From positions 1 through 23,917 of the IMG/VR virus record IMGVR_UViG_3300047300_000367: a stretch of DNA of 23,917 nt; one strand, written 5' to 3'. Source of the DNA: a virus. Shown here in pieces: positions 20,718 to 23,917 of the stretch; the first letter of the stretch is position 1, and every line of letters starts with the position of its first letter. The notes beneath the pieces were generated by a model. The model was given only the letters and a program-made list of their open reading frames with translations, had not been told where the DNA came from and made no database searches. A program made the translations under genes and the position numbers.

Positions 20718-21668
20718 ATGAGCGTCAAGAGGCGCGGCGATAGTTGGCAGGTCGATGTGGTGGGTCCAGATGGGCAGCGCCACCGCAAGTCATTCAAGGT
20801 GAAGGCTGACGCCCTTTCCTTTGAATTTGAGGCGAAGGCAGGGCGTGTCGAGCCAGCCACTAAATCCCCCACAAGTAGGATTACCATGAAAGATGTGCAG
20901 CATCTTGCTGAACAGAAGGCATGGGCTGGCACCAAGGATGCACACAACTCCATCCGGCGTGGCCAAGAGGCTGTTGACTTCTTCGGTGAGGATACACCCG
21001 TGTCCAGCGTGAGCTACGCAAGGGTGGAGGCTTACATATCCACGATGCAAGCCGAGAAACTTGCCGGGGCTACCATCAACAGGAAGCTGGCTGCCCTCTC
21101 GGTGCTGTTCAAGATGGCCCGGAGGCTGGACCCTTCGATCATCAAGCCGGAACTCACGAAGCAGCGTGAGGGCAAGCCGCGTGAGCGGGTGCTGACCGCT
21201 GAGGAACGTGAGCGGATGCTTGCATGGGATGGGTGGACCGTTGCCTATCAGGCATTGACCACCTTCCTCGACCAGACGGGGGCGCGTCTTGCCGAAGCCA
21301 TGAACACCACCAAAGTGAAGGTGGTGGGCAACTCCTGCACCTTCTTCGACACCAAGAACGGTGACGATAGGACCATCACCCTCACGCCTAAGGCACTGGC
21401 TGCGTGGCAGAGCTACCACAAGAAGCTCAAGCCCGACGACGAGTGGAAATATCGTCGTGCCTTTGAGAAGATGCGGGGTGCATTGAAGCTCGGGGATGAT
21501 GTGGTGATCCACACCCTGCGCCACACCTGCCTGACCACCCTCGCAGAGAAGACCGACAACGCCCTACTGATCCAGAAGTGGGCGGGTCACAAGAGCATCG
21601 CCACCACACAGCGATACGTCAAAGCAACCAAGAAGGGCATGGACGCCCTTGCACAACTGTTGGAGTGA
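20718..21668 (+). CDS. Tyrosine recombinase (phage integrase)
   Basis: The 316-residue product has the complete catalytic set of tyrosine recombinases: R190 in TGARLAE, K213 in DTKNGD, H265 and R268 in HTLRHT, H291 in WAGHKS, and Y300 in TQRYVK. The N-terminal part (residues about 50-140) is the SAM-like core-binding domain with the pattern INRKLAALSVLFKMARR. It would insert the phage at attB. Strictly lytic T7 lacks such a gene, but integrases occur in some T7-like phages, typically upstream of the polymerase as here. The start has GGAAGGTG nine to ten bases upstream. No excisionase is evident. The MarR-like gene could serve. Confidence 0.93.
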   Translation: MSVKRRGDSWQVDVVGPDGQRHRKSFKVKADALSFEFEAKAGRVEPATKSPTSRITMKDVQHLAEQKAWAGTKDAHNSIRRGQEAVDFFGEDTPVSSVSYARVEAYISTMQAEKLAGATINRKLAALSVLFKMARRLDPSIIKPELTKQREGKPRERVLTAEERERMLAWDGWTVAYQALTTFLDQTGARLAEAMNTTKVKVVGNSCTFFDTKNGDDRTITLTPKALAAWQSYHKKLKPDDEWKYRRAFEKMRGALKLGDDVVIHTLRHTCLTTLAEKTDNALLIQKWAGHKSIATTQRYVKATKKGMDALAQLLE

Positions 21669-21670
21669 AC

Positions 21671-22108
21671 ATGAACGAACAACTGACCGCCCTGAAATTC
21701 ACGGGCCAAGCTCTCTTTGAGGAAACCTATGGCTGGTATGAGTTCCGCCAGAACAACAGCGGTGGGTCATTCGTCATGGATGATGACGTGTCCATCTACG
21801 TCCTGATCCAAGCGGCCAGCAACTACGAGGCCAACGCCAAGGCCCAAGACATCGGCATCTACTTCGATGGGTGCAGCGATGGGCGGGACTGCGATTGCTG
21901 TGGTGACCGCTGGTATGAAGCATACCATGCGGTGGATAGCTTCCGTGTCTACGGTTTCAGGAATCCTTCCGAACATTCCAACGTCCGCGACTACGCCCAA
22001 GCGTTGGCCGACGATAGCATGTGGGCCAAGGACGACAAGCCCTCGGTGATCCTCTACTACGCTGACGGGACCGTCGAGCGTTTCTTCCACACCAAGAAAG
22101 GCAACTGA
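21671..22108 (+). CDS. Conserved phage protein with CxCC motif, function unknown
   Basis: From ATG 21671, with GGAG at 21662-21665, the gene encodes 145 residues. The pattern WYEFRQNNSGGSFVMDDDVS, then a helix with SNYEANAKAQDIGIYFDG, then DCDCCGDRWY, is one I associate with a widespread phage family of unknown function. The cysteines could bind a metal. The C-terminal half ends with SVILYYADGTVERFFH. It lies in a tight run int - this gene - thyX, two bases apart from the latter. Longer in-frame starts upstream lie inside the integrase and are unlikely. Confidence 0.78.
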   Translation: MNEQLTALKFTGQALFEETYGWYEFRQNNSGGSFVMDDDVSIYVLIQAASNYEANAKAQDIGIYFDGCSDGRDCDCCGDRWYEAYHAVDSFRVYGFRNPSEHSNVRDYAQALADDSMWAKDDKPSVILYYADGTVERFFHTKKGN

Positions 22109-22109
22109 A

Positions 22110-22832
22110 TTGAAAGTAGAACTGATCGACCACATGGGGTCTGACCTGAGTGTGGTGAACGCCGCACGGGTGAGCTTCGACAAGGTGAGTGAGACTGAAC
22201 TGGTGGACGAGTTTGGTCGGGTTGTTGACCCACGGGACTTGGCGCAGGGTGAGGAATACAAACTCGCCTACTGCAAGAACCGACTGAAGGCCGATGACGC
22301 CAAGCTGATCCGCTACCTCGCCAAGCATGACCACTGGACACCCTTCGCGCACACCAGCATCAGCCTGCGTATGTCTGCGCCTGTCCCGATCAGGACGCAG
22401 TGCTTCAAGCACAAGCAAGGGCTGGTCGAGAACGAGGAGTCCCGGCGCTACATCAGTAGCACCCCGAACCTGTTCGTGCCTGACGAGTTCCGCATGGCTC
22501 CGACCAATGGGGCCAAGCAGGGCAGCGGTGGGGTTCACCCCTTGAGCCATGTCTGGAAGGCTGAATACGAGCAAATCTGCGAAGCAGCCATTGACCAGTA
22601 TGAATACATGATCCGGGAGGGCGTCTGCCCCGAACAGGCCCGCTTCGTTCTTCCTCAAGGCTGTGAGGTCAACTGGATTTGGACGGGCAACCTCTATGCC
22701 TTCGCCAACTTCTACCTCAAGCGCACTGAGGCTCACGCTCAAAAGGAAATCCGTGATCTGGCAGAGGAGGTAGGCAAGATCGTCGAGCCTCTGTTCCCCG
22801 TGTCGTGGGCTGCGCTGACCACAAAGGATTGA
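22110..22832 (+). CDS. thyX: Flavin-dependent thymidylate synthase (ThyX)
   Basis: The product of 240 residues makes dTMP from dUMP using FAD, NADPH and methylene-tetrahydrofolate. Visible motifs are VVNAARVSFDK near the N-terminus, DHWTPFAHTSISLRMSAP, the ThyX signature region RTQCFKHKQGLVENEESRRY (a phage version of RHRxxSxNExSxRY), and LPQGCEVNWIWTGNLYAFANF with AEEVGKIVEPLFP at the end. It starts with TTG at 22110, two bases after the previous stop, since no ATG is present before the conserved N-terminus. Several phages carry thyX to raise the dTMP supply for replication. Confidence 0.93.
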   Translation: MKVELIDHMGSDLSVVNAARVSFDKVSETELVDEFGRVVDPRDLAQGEEYKLAYCKNRLKADDAKLIRYLAKHDHWTPFAHTSISLRMSAPVPIRTQCFKHKQGLVENEESRRYISSTPNLFVPDEFRMAPTNGAKQGSGGVHPLSHVWKAEYEQICEAAIDQYEYMIREGVCPEQARFVLPQGCEVNWIWTGNLYAFANFYLKRTEAHAQKEIRDLAEEVGKIVEPLFPVSWAALTTKD

Positions 22833-22851
22833 CTCGACTTTGCGCTCACCG

Positions 22852-22870
22852 TGTGACACAAGCTGTGACA
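22852..22870. promoter_or_regulatory. TGTGACA pair, proximal to thyX
   Basis: TGTGACA occurs at 22852-22858 and 22864-22870, twelve bases apart in the same orientation, with GGTGACG directly after. More copies stand before the polymerase gene. It could be a binding site for a regulator. Confidence 0.4.
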
Positions 22871-22928
22871 TTGGTGACGAAATTAGGAACGCCTTCCTGT
22901 TAGCGGATGCGGTAACTAATTGAAATCA

Positions 22929-22958
22929 TTGACTGGCCTCGTGGTAGAGTGGTTATAC
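22929..22958 (+). promoter_or_regulatory. Candidate sigma70-type promoter
   Basis: TTGACT (22929-22934) and TTATAC (22953-22958) stand 18 bases apart, a fair match to host promoters. The elements overlap the tRNA-like structure, so the match may be fortuitous. It would drive the polymerase gene. Confidence 0.3.
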
Positions 22959-23004
22959 AAGGGACTGCAAATCCGATGCGGTCCTCCCACTGGCGGGGCC
23001 AGTC
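22931..23004 (+). tRNA. Degenerate tRNA-Cys(GCA)-like structure
   Basis: Acceptor pairs GGCCTCG (22935-22941) with CGGGGCC (22994-23000); T8; a 3-bp D stem GTA/TAC with a nine-base loop GAGTGGTTA, as in E. coli tRNA-Cys; anticodon loop CTGCAAA (22965-22971) with anticodon GCA at 22967-22969. However, the anticodon stem has only three good pairs, the T arm is about four bases too short and lacks TTCGA, and the discriminator position is A, not the T expected for Cys. The stem also continues outward (GACT/AGTC), giving 11 bp. It is a tRNA remnant, a tRNA mimic or part of an attachment site, not an ordinary tRNA. Confidence 0.5.
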
Positions 23005-23077
23005 TCCCTAAATCCCTAGAAAATATCAGGAAATTCCAAGTTCACATTGCACTGCACAGTGGGACGATAGGTCCGCG

Positions 23078-23117
23078 TGTGACGTGACATGTGACATGGA
23101 GTGGGAGACTTGTGACA
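23078..23117. promoter_or_regulatory. TGTGACR cluster at the polymerase start
   Basis: TGTGACG (23078-23084), CGTGACA (23083-23089), TGTGACA (23090-23096) and TGTGACA (23111-23117) crowd the 40 bases before the RNA polymerase ATG. The spacings of 6, 6-7 and 21 bases look regular. A bound protein would block transcription or translation of the polymerase gene, a natural switch point between lysogeny and lysis. Confidence 0.45.
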
Positions 23118-23917
23118 TGGAACTCAACACTCACCCCCTTTGGGAAACCCAACTGGCCCTTGAAGGGGACATGATTGACCTCGGTGTTCACCGCTACCGG
23201 GCAGCCCAACAGTTCAACGCCAACCGTGAGCAGCCTGCATCTGGAGGTGGTGCTGGTGCGCTGGCTACCAACTGCATCGAAGGGCTGACCCAACGCATCA
23301 CCGAGTGGGTCGCTGAGATCAGGGACAAGGGCCGGGGCCGGAAGGCTCGGGCCTACGATCTGATCAAGGACGTGGACCCGACCATGCTGTCATTCTTCAC
23401 GGTGCGCCTGACGCTGGACCAAGTGCTGTCCCGTGGTGGGGCTACGCTGTCCATGACAGCCACTCGTCTTGGCCTCTGGATTGAGACTGAGCTTCGGGTT
23501 CAACTGTTCGAGAAGGACAACGCCGGGTTGATCTTCGAGTTCCTTCGGGACATTGACAAGCAGACACAGAACGTGATCCAGCGCCGCCGTATTCTGGTGG
23601 CCATGATGAACCGTATCGGTGACCAATGGGAACCGTGGGGTGTCGAGCGTCAGTTTCAGGTGGGTTCCCTGCTGATCGAACTGCTGACAAAGACGTGGCC
23701 TGTCGTGGAAATCTACACGGGCTATGGCAAGGGTGGCACCACCGAGTATCGGATCAGGGCCACCGAGACTGCCCTCAACTGGATCAACGAGGATGATGAG
23801 CGCCGCGCCCTGCTGCGTCCTGTCACCCTCCCCTGCGTGATCCCGCCGATGCCTTGGGTGTCACCCACAGAGGGCGGCTACTGGACTGACGAGGTTCGCA
23901 AGGCCAACCCCATCCTC
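23117..23917 (+). CDS. T7-type single-subunit RNA polymerase, N-terminal part (partial)
   Basis: The frame is open from ATG 23117 through the window edge (267 codons). It begins ELNTHPLWETQLALEGDMID, followed by LGVHRYRAAQQ, like T7 gp1 with its ELEEEMFNGGIRRFEADQQ. RFQVGSLLIELL matches the T7 TQLQIGTTLLEIL segment. Near the end, LPCVIPPMPWVSPTEGGYW matches T7 YAPCVIPPRPWRTPFNGGF, so the visible part is the N-terminal domain up to the thumb/palm entry. GGGAG at 23103-23107 lies nine bases upstream. The ATG at 23096 in frame would add seven residues. The enzyme transcribes the middle and late genes. The catalytic palm is outside the window. Confidence 0.93.
   Translation, partial: MELNTHPLWETQLALEGDMIDLGVHRYRAAQQFNANREQPASGGGAGALATNCIEGLTQRITEWVAEIRDKGRGRKARAYDLIKDVDPTMLSFFTVRLTLDQVLSRGGATLSMTATRLGLWIETELRVQLFEKDNAGLIFEFLRDIDKQTQNVIQRRRILVAMMNRIGDQWEPWGVERQFQVGSLLIELLTKTWPVVEIYTGYGKGGTTEYRIRATETALNWINEDDERRALLRPVTLPCVIPPMPWVSPTEGGYWTDEVRKANPIL

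Noticed and set aside
20867-20879. Seventh copy of the early-region quasi-palindrome
   Set aside because: CCCCACAAGTAGG lies inside the integrase coding sequence, breaks the G run and is poorly symmetric, so chance is the simpler explanation.
22931-23004. Functional tRNA-Cys
   Set aside because: The T arm is too short and lacks the conserved loop, two anticodon stem pairs are mismatched and the discriminator base is A, so it is reported only as tRNA-like.

Overview
The window is phage DNA of the T7 type (podovirus, Autographiviridae-like), at the gene order 10 - 11 - 12 - 13 - 14 - 15 - 16 - 17 - lysis - 18 - 19 - genome-end region - early region - RNA polymerase (gene 1). Almost every gene reads on the + strand and neighbours are tightly packed, often with ATGA or TAATG overlaps. 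Protein-level similarity to T7 gp10, gp11, gp12, gp13, gp14, gp16, gp17, gp18, gp19, the gp0.7 kinase and gp1 is clear by eye. A tyrosine integrase in the early region suggests a T7-like phage able to lysogenise, or a prophage. The host cannot be named. The base composition would suit a moderately GC-rich proteobacterium (an alphaproteobacterium is a guess).

Region by region. 1-10455: end of the major capsid gene, a terminator with a UUCG loop, then tail tubes A and B and the internal virion (ejection) proteins. The lytic transglycosylase domain lies in the gp15-position protein, not in gp16 as in T7. 10456-13926: terminator, modular tail fibre, small fibre-linked protein, GH24 lysozyme with a broken or frameshifted 3' end, a holin-like protein and the small terminase. 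13927-15739: an 85-bp hairpin-forming spacer and the large terminase. 15740-17360: 1.6 kb without a convincing gene. It is full of palindromes, has an 11-bp iteron array, and contains a roughly 480-nt segment of GNRA-type hairpins. By position this should contain the physical ends of the linear genome, so the sequence is joined across the ends (circularised assembly, concatemer or prophage).

17361-20027: early genes: a GP88-family cysteine-rich protein, four small proteins, a gp0.7-like protein kinase and a 39-residue ORF. Three consecutive intergenic gaps here carry copies of a roughly 44-49-nt two-hairpin element in which one base pair changes compensatorily. This is the best candidate for an undescribed regulatory RNA in the window. 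A 13-bp quasi-palindrome (consensus CCCGCTAGTGGGG) also recurs in the intergenic DNA. 20028-22832: a hairpin-rich control region, a small unknown protein, a MarR-like regulator, the integrase, a CxCC protein and ThyX. 22833-23917: a TGTGACA-rich spacer with a degenerate tRNA-Cys-like structure, then the start of the phage RNA polymerase, cut by the window edge.

Expected logic: host RNA polymerase reads the early block, where the kinase and small proteins would modify the host. The phage polymerase then transcribes the DNA metabolism and virion genes. Terminase and the end region process concatemers. The integrase and regulator provide a lysogenic option.
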